Positions 32,234-40,730 are shown, numbered from the stretch's first letter. The stretch is 64,000 nucleotides of DNA from Clostridiales bacterium (GCA_022785125.1 JALFRA010000035.1:39548-103547); one strand, 5' to 3'. Numbers and translations are program-made. Notes: generated by a model not told the origin, from the sequence alone.

Positions 32234-32705
32234 CCGCAAACCCCTGCGGCTGAAGGGGTGTGGTTACAGCCTGGGCGGGTACTATTTTGTCACGGTCTGT
32301 ACCAGGGATCGTGTACCCCACCTGCGTAGGGGCGCACATTGTGCGCCCGAACCGCTTCCGCCTTTGACAACCGCTGGCCTGATTGCGGAGCAGGCCGTTC
32401 GGCAAATTTCTGCTCATTATCCTGGTGTGACCGTGGACACATATGTGGTCATGCCCAACCACGTCCACATGATTCTGGTGCTTCCTAATGGCGGCGGGCG
32501 CGCACTGCGCGCCCCTACGGTCTCCCGTATCGTCCGGGCGTGGAAGGAAACTATTACCAAAATGCTTGGAGAAGCAATTTGGCAAAAATCTTTCTACGAC
32601 CATATCATTCGGGATGAAAATGACTATCTCCGCATCTGGAACTACATCGACACCAACCCCGCCAAATGGGCGGAGGACACATATTATATTGCTCAAGAAA
32701 GTTGA
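32217..32705 (+). CDS. REP-associated tyrosine transposase (RAYT, Y1 family)
   Basis: 162 residues from ATG 32217. The Y1 fold is visible: first strand GGYYFVTVCTRDR, HUH-type motif VVMPNHVHMILVLP (His-x-His), and the catalytic Tyr in WQKSFYDHIIRDENDY near the C-terminus, ending IWNYIDTNPAKW. Such proteins cut single-stranded DNA next to GTAG-hairpin REP units. Two inverted GTAG hairpins lie inside this reading frame and encode RRGAHCAPEP and GGGRALRAPTV. The gene sits between ybeY and era, overlapping the upstream gene by 17 bases, and breaks the usual ybeY-era neighbourhood. Confidence 0.9.
   Translation: MRAANDRKPLRLKGCGYSLGGYYFVTVCTRDRVPHLRRGAHCAPEPLPPLTTAGLIAEQAVRQISAHYPGVTVDTYVVMPNHVHMILVLPNGGGRALRAPTVSRIVRAWKETITKMLGEAIWQKSFYDHIIRDENDYLRIWNYIDTNPAKWAEDTYYIAQES
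32326..32348 (+). repeat. REP hairpin inside the RAYT gene, copy 1
   Basis: GTAG (32326-32329) directly followed by a perfect 8-bp stem GGGCGCAC / GTGCGCCC (32330-32337, 32341-32348) with loop ATT. Confidence 0.85.
32496..32518 (-). repeat. REP hairpin inside the RAYT gene, copy 2, inverted
   Basis: On the minus strand GTAG (32518-32515) is followed by a near-continuous palindrome (32496-32504 with 32506-32514). It points against copy 1, so the pair forms a BIME-like arrangement within the coding sequence. Confidence 0.85.
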
Positions 32706-32714
32706 GGATCACCT

Positions 32715-33608
32715 ATGGAAATTAAAAAATCTGGAATGATCAGCATTGTGGGCCGGCCCAACGTGGGCAAGTCCACCCTGACCAACGCCCTGGTGGGCGA
32801 AAAAATTGCCATCGTCTCCAATAAACCCCAGACCACCCGCAACCGCATCAGCGCCGTGGTCAACCGGGGGGAGTGCCAGTATGTGTTCCTGGACACCCCC
32901 GGCCTCCACAAGGCCCGCACCCGGCTGGGCGACTACATGGTAAAGGTGGTCAAGGAGAGCGTGGCCGATGTGGACGCCATCCTGCTGTTGGTGGAGCCCA
33001 TCCCCCACATTGGCGGACCTGAGGCCGAGCTCATCGCCCGCATCAAGCAGCTGGGGGTGCCCTCCATCCTGGTCATCAACAAGATGGACACGGTGGAGAA
33101 GGAGGCCCTGCTGGCCGTCATGCAGACCTACGGCCAGGCCCACGACTTCAACGCCATTCTGCCCATCTCTGCCAAGCAGAACGAGGGCGTGAACGAACTG
33201 CTGGACCTGCTGGCGGAGTTTTTGCCCGAAGGCCCTCAGCTCTTCCCCGACGACATGGTCACCGACCAGCCCGAGCGGCAGGTATGCGCCGAGATCATCC
33301 GGGAGAAGCTGCTGCTGTGCCTGGACAAGGAGATCCCCCACGGCACCGCCGTGGAGATCACCCGCTTCTCCGAGCGGGACAACGAGATCATCGATCTGGA
33401 CGCCACCATCTACTGTGAGAAGGCCAGCCACAAGGGCATTATCATCGGCAAGGGGGGCGCCATGCTCAAGAAGATCTCCACCCTGGCCCGCACCGACATC
33501 GAGGCCTTTATGGGCACCAAGGTGTTCCTCCAGACCTGGGTGAAGGTCAAGGAGGGCTGGCGGGACAACCTGAATCTCATCCACAACTTCGGCTACCGGG
33601 ACGAGTAA
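32715..33608 (+). CDS. era: GTPase Era
   Basis: 297 residues. Binds 16S rRNA and assists 30S assembly. G1 GRPNVGKST (13-21), switch region NKPQTTRNR, G3 LDTPGLH, G4 VINKMD, then a C-terminal KH domain with HKGIIIGKGGAMLKKIST. Full family length. ATG 32715 follows GAGGATCACCT. Ends at a strong terminator. Confidence 0.97.
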   Translation: MEIKKSGMISIVGRPNVGKSTLTNALVGEKIAIVSNKPQTTRNRISAVVNRGECQYVFLDTPGLHKARTRLGDYMVKVVKESVADVDAILLLVEPIPHIGGPEAELIARIKQLGVPSILVINKMDTVEKEALLAVMQTYGQAHDFNAILPISAKQNEGVNELLDLLAEFLPEGPQLFPDDMVTDQPERQVCAEIIREKLLLCLDKEIPHGTAVEITRFSERDNEIIDLDATIYCEKASHKGIIIGKGGAMLKKISTLARTDIEAFMGTKVFLQTWVKVKEGWRDNLNLIHNFGYRDE

Positions 33609-33624
33609 CAGATGTTGTGAATGG

Positions 33625-33661
33625 AAAAGCGTGTTCCGACGTGGCTCGGAACACGCTTTTT
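33625..33661. terminator. Terminator after era
   Basis: A perfect 15-bp stem (33625-33639 with 33646-33660), loop CGTGGC, flanked by A4 and T5. Confidence 0.92.
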
Positions 33662-33691
33662 GCCAGACAAACGAAAAGAAGGTGTAGCATA

Positions 33692-35089
33692 ATGAAATGG
33701 GTGCACAGAGCGGGAGCAGTGTGTCTTGCCGCCGGACTGGCCCTCCTGTCCGCCTGCGCCCCCTCTGAGGCGGAGCAGAAGCAGGCGGCGTGGAACGATT
33801 TTCTCTCTCAGACCGATGAACTGCACAAAACCAGCGTGACCCAGGGGACAGCTCCCGATCTGACCGCCTATCCATACCCTGATGCGCTGGCTGGGACCTA
33901 CGATACCCAGGACGCCTGGTATCTGGACAGCGGGGAGGGCAAGTCCATCCTGACTGCCCAGGAGGCCAAAGAGGACGCGGAGGCATTTTTCCAGCTGCTC
34001 CACGATTTTTACGGCGGATACGGCTACTTTGGCGGGGATGAGACCTTTCAGCCCGCCCTGGAGCAGGTGCTGAACGACCTCTCCGGCGAGACGATGGTCA
34101 GTGCCAAAAGCCTCCAGCAGAGTCTGGAGGGTGCCCTGAGGCCCCTGATTCTGGACGGCCATTTTGCCATCAATGGGCATTACCTCTGTGCGCCCCAGCG
34201 GCAGAATATGTACTATGTGCCTGACCTCTATCTGGACGAGGAGCAGGCGGCGGCTATGGATTCCACCTACGTGAAGCCCACCATCGGGCCGGACGGGGCG
34301 CTGGCCTGGTGCTTTGCCACTCTGAGCAGGGATGGCAGCAGCCTGCCGGAGGAACTGGGGGAGTATACCGGCCTAGACTGGACTCTGGCGGAGGCCGCCC
34401 CCAATGCCGGCACTATCGTATATGAGCGGCGGGAGACGGACGGCCTGACAGTGCTGGTGAACCAGGTCCTCTCTGATGTGGGCACAGAAGGCGACAGCTG
34501 GTATGAGCGCATGGACCAGCTGAATGAATTTGCCGACAGCGGGGAGAGCTACCGGGATTTACCGGTGTTTGTTATTGATCTGCGAGGCAACATCGGCGGA
34601 CAGCCCGCCTTTGCCCGGCGGTGGTTTGAGGGCTTTACCGGCGCCGCTCCCAGCCCCTGCCAGAGCACCCTTATCCGCTGGTCCCCCCTGAATGGCTACA
34701 TGGAGGCGCTGGGCTATCCGGTGCCGGAGAAGCCGGGGGAGACTGTGATTCAGAAAACGGAAGGGGCCTGGATGGAACAGGACAGTGTGATCTTTTGCCT
34801 GACCGATTATGCCACAGCCTCAGCGGCCGAATGGTTTGTGGGGGATCTGCGTACCCTGGAACACATGGTCTTTGTGGGCAGCAACACCTGCGGGGCCACG
34901 CTGATGGCCAACAACCAGACTTATTGTCTGCCCCATTCCCACCTGAGCGTCTCCTTTGGAACCAGCCTGATGCTGACCCCTGATGGCAATCAAGAGGAGA
35001 CCGGTTTTCAGCCCGACCTGTGGGCGCCGCCTCAGGAGGCACTGAAGGCGGTATCCCGGCTGTGTGAGTATTACGGCCTGAACCCCTGA
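33692..35089 (+). CDS. S41 peptidase-like lipoprotein
   Basis: 465 residues from ATG 33692 (AAGAAGGTG site). Lipoprotein signal peptide with lipobox LSAC, lipidated Cys22. The C-terminal half has the S41 (C-terminal processing peptidase) layout: VFVIDLRGNIGGQPAF, then DYATASAAEWFVGDL, where the Ser of SAAE corresponds to the nucleophile, and VGSNTCGATLMANN. No PDZ domain is seen. The N-terminal half (about 25-220) is unassigned. Single gene flanked by the era terminator and the recO promoter. Peptidase activity is probable, not proven. Confidence 0.82.
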   Translation: MKWVHRAGAVCLAAGLALLSACAPSEAEQKQAAWNDFLSQTDELHKTSVTQGTAPDLTAYPYPDALAGTYDTQDAWYLDSGEGKSILTAQEAKEDAEAFFQLLHDFYGGYGYFGGDETFQPALEQVLNDLSGETMVSAKSLQQSLEGALRPLILDGHFAINGHYLCAPQRQNMYYVPDLYLDEEQAAAMDSTYVKPTIGPDGALAWCFATLSRDGSSLPEELGEYTGLDWTLAEAAPNAGTIVYERRETDGLTVLVNQVLSDVGTEGDSWYERMDQLNEFADSGESYRDLPVFVIDLRGNIGGQPAFARRWFEGFTGAAPSPCQSTLIRWSPLNGYMEALGYPVPEKPGETVIQKTEGAWMEQDSVIFCLTDYATASAAEWFVGDLRTLEHMVFVGSNTCGATLMANNQTYCLPHSHLSVSFGTSLMLTPDGNQEETGFQPDLWAPPQEALKAVSRLCEYYGLNP

Positions 35090-35099
35090 CGGGGGCCGC

Positions 35100-35128
35100 T
35101 TGCGTCCGCCATTCCCCGATGGTATAAT
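35100..35128 (+). promoter_or_regulatory. recO promoter
   Basis: TTGCGT (35100-35105), 17 bases, TATAAT (35123-35128), 30 bases before the recO ATG. Confidence 0.8.
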
Positions 35129-35158
35129 GCAGCTACAAGCAACGGGGGAGGGACGGAG

Positions 35159-35914
35159 ATGCACATTGCCACACAAGGCCTGGTACTGCGGGAGGTCAAC
35201 TACAAGGAATCCGACAAGATCCTCACCGTCCTCACCGCCGAGGGGGGCAAGCGCACCGTAAAGGCCAGAGGCTGCCGCCGGAAGAACAGCCCCCTGGCGG
35301 CCTCCGCCCAGCTGCTGGTCTATTCCGACATGACGCTCTTCGCCTATCAGGACCGGATCACCCTCAATGAGGCCGAGTCCATCCGGCAGTTCTGGCATCT
35401 GAAATCCGATGTGGAGCTGCTGGCCCTGGGTTCCTACTTTGCCGAGGTGATGGAGGTAGTGTCGGTGGAGGGACGGCCCGATCCCGCCGCCATGTCCCTT
35501 ATTCTCAACAGCCTCCACGCCCTGGACAAGCTGAACAAGCCCCAGGCTTTGGTGAAGGCGGCCTATGAGATGAAACTCATGGCCCTGGAGGGCTATGAGC
35601 CCCTGGCTGACGCCTGTGCCGTGTGCGGCAGGGCTGACCCGGAAAAGCCTATGCTGAACCTGGCGGAGGGTGTGCTCCACTGCGCGTCCTGCAAGTGCGA
35701 GGTGGGGGAGGGGCCCTCCCTGCCTCTGACAGAGGGGGCATTGTCCGCCCTGCGGCATATTCTCTACGGCGATCCCAAGCGTCTATTCTCTTTTCAACTG
35801 GACCAAGGGGGGCTGGACTGCCTGGCCCGGGTGTGCGAGGGCTTCCTGCGTACCCAGCTGGACCGGGGGTTCCGTACTCTGGATTTTTATCATGAACTGA
35901 AAGCGGGGATGTAA
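35159..35914 (+). CDS. recO: DNA repair protein RecO
   Basis: 251 residues, full length. N-terminal OB fold (TQGLVLREVNYKESDKILTVLTAEGGKRTVKARGCRR), helical middle, and a zinc motif CAVCG ... LHCASC (four cysteines). Loads RecA on SSB-coated gaps with RecF/RecR. In many Firmicutes recO follows era; here the S41 lipoprotein lies between. GGGGGAGGGACGGAG precedes the ATG. Confidence 0.95.
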   Translation: MHIATQGLVLREVNYKESDKILTVLTAEGGKRTVKARGCRRKNSPLAASAQLLVYSDMTLFAYQDRITLNEAESIRQFWHLKSDVELLALGSYFAEVMEVVSVEGRPDPAAMSLILNSLHALDKLNKPQALVKAAYEMKLMALEGYEPLADACAVCGRADPEKPMLNLAEGVLHCASCKCEVGEGPSLPLTEGALSALRHILYGDPKRLFSFQLDQGGLDCLARVCEGFLRTQLDRGFRTLDFYHELKAGM

Positions 35915-35915
35915 C

Positions 35916-36779
35916 ATGGAACTGTATGTGGCAGATGCCTTTACCACCGTGCGCTTTTCCGGTAACCAGGCCGGCGTAGCTCTTCTGGGGGAAGGGAACT
36001 TCCCAGAGGAATCCCTGATGCGTGCTCTGGCCGGGGAACTGAAGCACTCCGAGACCGCTTTTGTCCGCCGGACCGGGGACAAGGCCTTCCATATCCGCTA
36101 CTTCACCCCCGCCGAGGAGGTGGACCTGTGCGGCCACGCCACCATCGCCGCCTTCGCCGTCCTGCGGGACACCGGGGCCATTGTTCCCGGAGATTACGCC
36201 CTCCATACCCGCTCCGGGGATCTGGAGATCGGGGTGGGAGCGGACGCCGTGTGGATGGATATGGCACCCCCCACCGATGGCCCCACCTTCTCGGAGGAGG
36301 AGCAGCAGGCGATCTACGCTGCCTATGGCCTGTCCCTGGCTGACCGGCCGGAGGGTCTGGAGCCCCAGGCGGTGAGTACCGGGCTGATGGATATCCTGCT
36401 GCCGGTGAAAGACCTGGCGGACCTGGACCGGGCCGTCCAGAACGAGGCTGAGGTCACCCGCCTGTCGGAGCACTACAACGTGGTAGGGGTGCATATGTTC
36501 TGCCCCAACACCCCGGACGCTGCCGCCCACTGCCGCAATTTTGCACCTCTGTACGCCATTCCGGAGGAGGCGGCCACCGGCACCTCCAACGGGGCCTTGA
36601 CCTACTATCTGTTCCGCCGGGGCCTGATCCAGGCCGGGGCGGATAACCGCTTTGTACAGGGGGAGAAGATGAGCAAGCCCTCCGAGATCCTGAGCCGCAT
36701 CACCGAGGACAAGAACGGCATCAAGGTAAGAGTGGGCGGCCGGGCGCTGATTACTTTGAGATGTGAATTGCTGGGATAA
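35916..36779 (+). CDS. PhzF-family isomerase-like protein
   Basis: 287 residues, starting 1 base after the recO stop. PhzF/diaminopimelate-epimerase fold. N-terminal DAFTTVRFSGNQAGVALL, conserved Glu in HSETAFV (about 46), RYFTPAEEVDLCGHATIAAFAVL, and C-terminal EEAATGTSNGALTYYL. The PhzF family catalyses isomerisations by acid-base chemistry at the conserved Glu; physiological substrate unknown. Probably co-transcribed with recO. Confidence 0.9.
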   Translation: MELYVADAFTTVRFSGNQAGVALLGEGNFPEESLMRALAGELKHSETAFVRRTGDKAFHIRYFTPAEEVDLCGHATIAAFAVLRDTGAIVPGDYALHTRSGDLEIGVGADAVWMDMAPPTDGPTFSEEEQQAIYAAYGLSLADRPEGLEPQAVSTGLMDILLPVKDLADLDRAVQNEAEVTRLSEHYNVVGVHMFCPNTPDAAAHCRNFAPLYAIPEEAATGTSNGALTYYLFRRGLIQAGADNRFVQGEKMSKPSEILSRITEDKNGIKVRVGGRALITLRCELLG

Positions 36780-36783
36780 GACC

Positions 36784-36809
36784 GGGCCGATGAGGGCATC
36801 GGCCCCTAC
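36784..36809 (-). repeat. REP hairpin between phzF-like gene and mutS2
   Basis: On the minus strand GTAG (36809-36806) is followed by a 9-bp stem (36784-36792 with 36797-36805), arms GGGCCGATG/CATCGGCCC. Almost identical to the unit at 40700-40725. Confidence 0.85.
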
Positions 36810-36846
36810 ATCCTGTTGCTATGAAACCAACGATTTGGAGAACCGT

Positions 36847-39219
36847 ATGACCGATTTATTTGAAAAATCCATACAGACCCTGGAGCTGCCCCGGGTGCTG
36901 GAGAAGCTGGCCGAGCAGGCGGTGACCGAGGAGGGCAAGGACCGCTGTCTGGCCCTGCGGCCCCTGACCGACGTGGACGACGTGCAGCGGGCTCTGGACG
37001 AGACCACCGCCGCGGTGAATATGACCGCCCTGCGGGGCTCTCCCTCCTTCTCCGGTGTGCGTCCGGTGGGGGCTTCCCTCCAGCGGGCCAACATGGGGGG
37101 CTCCCTTAACACCCGGGAACTGCTGGACATCGCCGCCGTGCTGCGCTCCGCCCGCTCCGCCAAGGAGTACGGCGAAGGGGAGGGGGACCGGGCCAAGACC
37201 TGCATCGACCACCTCTTCCGCTCCCTCACCTCCAACCGCTTCCTGGAGGAGCGCATCACCGGGGCCATCGTGGGGGAGGACGAGATCGCCGACGCCGCCA
37301 GCCCGGAGCTGGCCTCCGTCCGGCGGCACATCCGGGCCACCGCCTCCAAGGTGCGGGACATCCTGAACAAGCTGATCTCCTCCAACCAGTCCAAGTACCT
37401 CCAGGAGTCCATCATCACCCAGCGCAACGACCGCTATGTGGTGCCGGTGAAGTCGGAGCACAAGAACGACGTGCCCGGCCTGGTCCATGACGTGTCCTCC
37501 TCCGGCTCCACCTTCTTCATTGAGCCCATGGGAGTGGTGAAGGCCAACAACGAGCTGCGGGAGCTCCAGGCCAAGGAGGAGAAGGAGATCGAGCGCATCC
37601 TGGCGGAGCTGTCCGCCCAGTGCGCCCAGTACAAGGAGGACATCAGCCAGGACTATGACCTGCTCATTATCCTGGACGTGATCTTTGCCCGGGCCAAGCT
37701 GGCCTACCGGATGCGGGCGGGCGCGCCCCGGCTGTCCGACCAGGGCCTCTATCTGCGGAAGGCCCGCCACCCCCTGCTGGACCCCAACAAGGCGGTGGCC
37801 AACGACCTGATGCTGGGGGAGAACTTCGATACCCTGGTCATTACCGGCCCCAACACCGGCGGCAAGACGGTCACCCTCAAGACCATCGGCCTTCTGACCC
37901 TCATGGCCCAGTGCGGCCTCCACATCCCCGTGGGGGACGGCAGCTGTGTAAAAGTTTTTGACCGGGTGCTGTCCGACATCGGTGATGAGCAGTCCATTGC
38001 CCAGAACTTGTCCACATTTTCCTCCCACATGGTGAACATTGTGGGCATTTTGCAGGAGGCGGACGACCGCACCCTCATCCTTTTTGATGAGTTGGGAGCG
38101 GGCACCGACCCCATCGAGGGCGCGGCTCTGGCTGCCGCCATCATCGAGTCCGCCCGGGAGATGGGGGCCCTGGTGGCCGGCACCACCCACTATGCCGAGC
38201 TGAAGGTATACGCCATGACCACCCAGGGGGTGGAGAACGCCTCATGCGAGTTTGATGTGGACTCCCTGGCGCCCACCTACCGGCTGCTCATCGGCATCCC
38301 CGGCAAATCCAACGCATTTGCCATCTCTGAGCGGCTGGGCCTGCCCAAGTCCATCATCCAGAAGGCCGCCGCCCGCATTGACGCGGAAAACGTCCGCTTT
38401 GAGGATGTGCTCACCCAGCTGGACGAGCAGCGCCAGGAGATGGAAAAGGAGAAGGAGGCCGCCGCCAAGCTCCGCCGGGAGATGGAGGAGACCGCCAAGG
38501 CCTCCCGGGAGTACAAGGCCCAGATGGAGGCCCAGCGGCAGAAGGCGGTGGAGAAGGCCCAGGCGGAGGCCCGGGCTATTCTGGACGAGGCCAGAGACAC
38601 CGCCGACCAGGTGTTCAAGGAACTGAACGAGATGCGCCGCCGCCAGCGGAAGGAAGAGGACTGGCAGAAGATCAACGACGAGCGGGCGGGCCTGCGCCAC
38701 CGGCTCAACGAGGCCGAGGGCAAGCTGGGCCAGCGGCCCGAGGCGCCTGTGCCGCCGCCCACCCGTCCCGCCCAGGCTGGCGATACAGTGGAGCTGGTGA
38801 AGATGGGCACCCAGGCTACCGTGCTCTCCGTCAACAAGGACGGTTCCCTCCAGCTCCAGGCGGGTATCCTGAAGATCACCGCCAAGCAGGATGAGGTCCG
38901 GGTGGTGGAAGGGGAGAGCGTCAAGGCCGCCAAGAAGGTGGTGGCCCGGGCCGAGCACAAACTGCGCTCCCTTGGAGCATCTCCCGAGGTGGACCTGCGG
39001 GGGATGATGACCGACGAGGCCATTGGCGCGTTGGATCTGTTTTTGGACAACGCGGTGCTGGGCCGGCTCAACGAGGTGCGCATTATCCACGGCAAGGGCA
39101 CCGGCGCGGTACGCAAGGCGGTGCGGGAGCACCTCAAGCGCAGCCGCTATGTGAAGTCCTTCCGTCCCGGCCGCTACGGCGAGGGTGAGGACGGTGTGAC
39201 CATTGCTGAACTGAGATAG
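36847..39219 (+). CDS. mutS2: Endonuclease MutS2
   Basis: 790 residues from ATG 36847 (TTTGGAGAACCGT upstream). MutS core with Walker A GPNTGGKTVTLKT (about 334-346), Walker B LILFDELGAGTDP, then a long coiled region rich in Glu/Lys (about 515-620) and a C-terminal Smr nuclease domain (about 713-790, EVDLRGMMTDEAIGALDLFLDNA ... RIIHGKGTGAVRKAVREHL). Suppresses homologous recombination or rescues collided ribosomes in known homologues. The last codons, EDGVTIAELR-stop, have a second diverged copy at 39338-39370. Confidence 0.96.
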   Translation: MTDLFEKSIQTLELPRVLEKLAEQAVTEEGKDRCLALRPLTDVDDVQRALDETTAAVNMTALRGSPSFSGVRPVGASLQRANMGGSLNTRELLDIAAVLRSARSAKEYGEGEGDRAKTCIDHLFRSLTSNRFLEERITGAIVGEDEIADAASPELASVRRHIRATASKVRDILNKLISSNQSKYLQESIITQRNDRYVVPVKSEHKNDVPGLVHDVSSSGSTFFIEPMGVVKANNELRELQAKEEKEIERILAELSAQCAQYKEDISQDYDLLIILDVIFARAKLAYRMRAGAPRLSDQGLYLRKARHPLLDPNKAVANDLMLGENFDTLVITGPNTGGKTVTLKTIGLLTLMAQCGLHIPVGDGSCVKVFDRVLSDIGDEQSIAQNLSTFSSHMVNIVGILQEADDRTLILFDELGAGTDPIEGAALAAAIIESAREMGALVAGTTHYAELKVYAMTTQGVENASCEFDVDSLAPTYRLLIGIPGKSNAFAISERLGLPKSIIQKAAARIDAENVRFEDVLTQLDEQRQEMEKEKEAAAKLRREMEETAKASREYKAQMEAQRQKAVEKAQAEARAILDEARDTADQVFKELNEMRRRQRKEEDWQKINDERAGLRHRLNEAEGKLGQRPEAPVPPPTRPAQAGDTVELVKMGTQATVLSVNKDGSLQLQAGILKITAKQDEVRVVEGESVKAAKKVVARAEHKLRSLGASPEVDLRGMMTDEAIGALDLFLDNAVLGRLNEVRIIHGKGTGAVRKAVREHLKRSRYVKSFRPGRYGEGEDGVTIAELR

Positions 39220-39337
39220 AACAGCCCCACGTCCCCTCGGAGAGCGGAGGGGGGCACGCGGGGGGGACTGGTTCCCGCCCGCGAGGCGCGGCTTTGGAGC
39301 GAAGCGACGGGCTTTCCGCAGAAAGCCTCCGCGCCGT
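39220..39337. other. Hairpin-rich 118-bp insert after mutS2
   Basis: Non-coding. An outer stem GGCGCGG/CCGCGCC (39285-39291 with 39329-39335) encloses a stem GGCTTTC/GAAAGCC (39310-39316 with 39321-39327, loop CGCA). A CCCCTC/GAGGGG stem lies near its start. It separates the mutS2 stop from the second copy of the gene end. Confidence 0.65.
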
Positions 39338-39370
39338 GAGGATGGCGTGACCATCGCCAAGCTGCGGTGA
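39338..39370 (+). pseudogene. Duplicate of the mutS2 3' terminus, diverged at synonymous sites
   Basis: Eleven codons read EDGVTIAKLR-stop against EDGVTIAELR-stop at 39187-39219. Four codons are identical and five differ silently (GAC/GAT, GGT/GGC, ATT/ATC, GCT/GCC, AGA/CGG). The stops differ (TAG/TGA) and one codon changes Glu to Lys. No start codon or ribosome site belongs to it. The rest of 39371-39455 holds nothing I can name. Confidence 0.85.
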
Positions 39371-39455
39371 TGGAGTTTCTGTTCTGATTCGGAAATAAAA
39401 CCAGGCGGTTCGTCATTCAAAACAGATTCTTGCACGGATTTTGTGCATTTTGTCA

Positions 39456-39489
39456 TTGACGGTTTGGGATAAATTTGCTATCCTATAAT
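39456..39489 (+). promoter_or_regulatory. Promoter of the HPr gene
   Basis: TTGACG (39456-39461), 17 bases, TATCCT (39479-39484), overlapped by TATAAT at 39484-39489, which would be at a 22-base spacing. The first pair is preferred. Confidence 0.65.
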
Positions 39490-39524
39490 ACGAAGTATGC
39501 GAATGCATCTTGGGGGGAAACGCT

Positions 39525-39788
39525 ATGTATATGAAAGAGGCAGTTGTGAACAACCAGGTCGGCCTGCACGCCAGACCGGCTACGTTCTTCATCCAGAAGG
39601 CCAATGAGTTCAAGAGCTCTATTTGGGTGGAGAAGGACGAGCGGAGAGTCAATGCCAAGAGCCTGCTGGGTGTGCTTTCTCTGGGAATCGTCAAGGGGAC
39701 TTCCATTAACCTCATTGCAGACGGCCCCGACGAGAAGGAAGCTGTGGAGGCTCTGATCGAGCTGATCTCCTCCAACTTCTCTGAGTAA
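39525..39788 (+). CDS. ptsH: Phosphocarrier protein HPr
   Basis: 87 residues from ATG 39525 (GGGGGGAAA upstream). His15 in NQVGLHARPATFF is the phospho-acceptor from enzyme I. Ser46 in NAKSLLGVLSLG is the HPr-kinase site used for catabolite control in Gram-positives. Both are present, so this is HPr rather than Crh. Enzyme I is not in the window. Single gene with its own promoter and terminator. Confidence 0.93.
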   Translation: MYMKEAVVNNQVGLHARPATFFIQKANEFKSSIWVEKDERRVNAKSLLGVLSLGIVKGTSINLIADGPDEKEAVEALIELISSNFSE

Positions 39789-39809
39789 GCGACCAAAGCG
39801 AGAGAAAAA

Positions 39810-39835
39810 AGCGCCGCATCTGCGGCGCTTTTTTT
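39810..39835 (+). terminator. Terminator after HPr gene
   Basis: A 9-bp stem AGCGCCGCA/TGCGGCGCT (39810-39818 with 39821-39829), then seven T. Confidence 0.9.
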
Positions 39836-39853
39836 GATAGTGGGGGTGGAACC

Positions 39854-40696
39854 ATGAACGTATCCGTAACGCCCAAGCCCCGGAGCAGAAGCGGTTGGCG
39901 CCTGCGCCTGGGTGTGACCTTGTTCTGCCTGCGGCGCCGTGTCTTCTGGCATACCGGCGGGCTGCACTTTGCCCGTTTCAGACCGGAACTGGACCTGCCT
40001 CACCTGTGGGCGGAACACTGTACGCCCCTGTTCCGTCCGCTGCGAGGGGAGGAGATGGCCCTCCAGCGAAATAAGATCACCAACCTCCGACTGGCGCTGG
40101 CCAAGCTGGATGGGCTGACCCTCCTGCCTGGGGAGACCTTGTCCTTCTGGCGGGCGGTGGGAAAGCCCACCCGGCGAAAGGGCTATGTGGAGGGGATGGT
40201 CCTGCGCAACGGCCAGGTGGCTGCCGGCGTGGGGGGCGGTATGTGCCAGATGACCAATCTGCTCTACTGGATGACACTTCATACGCCCTTAACGGTGACG
40301 GAGCGGTGGCGGCATGGCTATGATGTCTTTCCCGATTGCAGCCGTACTCAGCCCTTCGGCAGCGGAGCCACTTGCTTTTATAATTATATGGACCTGATGG
40401 TGCGCAATGACACAGAGCACGCCTGGCGGCTCATCCTGCGCCTCACCGACACACATCTGGAGGGAGAGTGGCGGGCTGACGTTCCCTGTGATCGCAGGTA
40501 TGAGGTGTATGAAAAGGAGCACTATATTCAGGGTGAGTATTGGGGTGGCTTTACCCGGCACAACACCCTGTACCGTCGATGCTTTTCCAGGGGTGGGGAG
40601 TTGTTGGAAGATGATTTCCTTGTGGAAAACCATGCCATGATGATGTATGACCCCATGCTGCCCGGTAATACCCCGGAGACCACAGCCTCCAAGTAA
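39854..40696 (+). CDS. VanW family protein
   Basis: 280 residues. The VanW domain is visible from about residue 70: RNKITNLRLALAKLDGLTLLPGETLSFWRAVGKPTRRKGYVEGM, GVGGGMCQMTNLLYWMTLHTPL, DCSRTQPFGSGATCFYNYMDLMVRN. VanW proteins occur in some glycopeptide-resistance clusters and elsewhere; no biochemical role is established. No other van gene is nearby, so resistance should not be inferred. It is separated from HPr by a terminator, and GTGGGGGTGGAACC precedes the ATG. Confidence 0.9.
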   Translation: MNVSVTPKPRSRSGWRLRLGVTLFCLRRRVFWHTGGLHFARFRPELDLPHLWAEHCTPLFRPLRGEEMALQRNKITNLRLALAKLDGLTLLPGETLSFWRAVGKPTRRKGYVEGMVLRNGQVAAGVGGGMCQMTNLLYWMTLHTPLTVTERWRHGYDVFPDCSRTQPFGSGATCFYNYMDLMVRNDTEHAWRLILRLTDTHLEGEWRADVPCDRRYEVYEKEHYIQGEYWGGFTRHNTLYRRCFSRGGELLEDDFLVENHAMMMYDPMLPGNTPETTASK

Positions 40697-40699
40697 AAC

Positions 40700-40725
40700 G
40701 GGCCGATGTGGGCATCGGCCCCTAC
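40700..40725 (-). repeat. REP hairpin upstream of uvrC remnant
   Basis: GTAG on the minus strand (40725-40722), then a 9-bp stem (40700-40708 with 40713-40721), the same arms as the unit at 36784-36809. It ends 5 bases before the displaced uvrC start. Confidence 0.85.
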
Positions 40726-40730
40726 GATCC

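Noticed and set aside
39854..40696. VanW gene as a sign of vancomycin resistance
   Set aside because: No vanR, vanS, vanH, vanA/B or vanX homologue is near. VanW-domain proteins are widespread in Clostridia.
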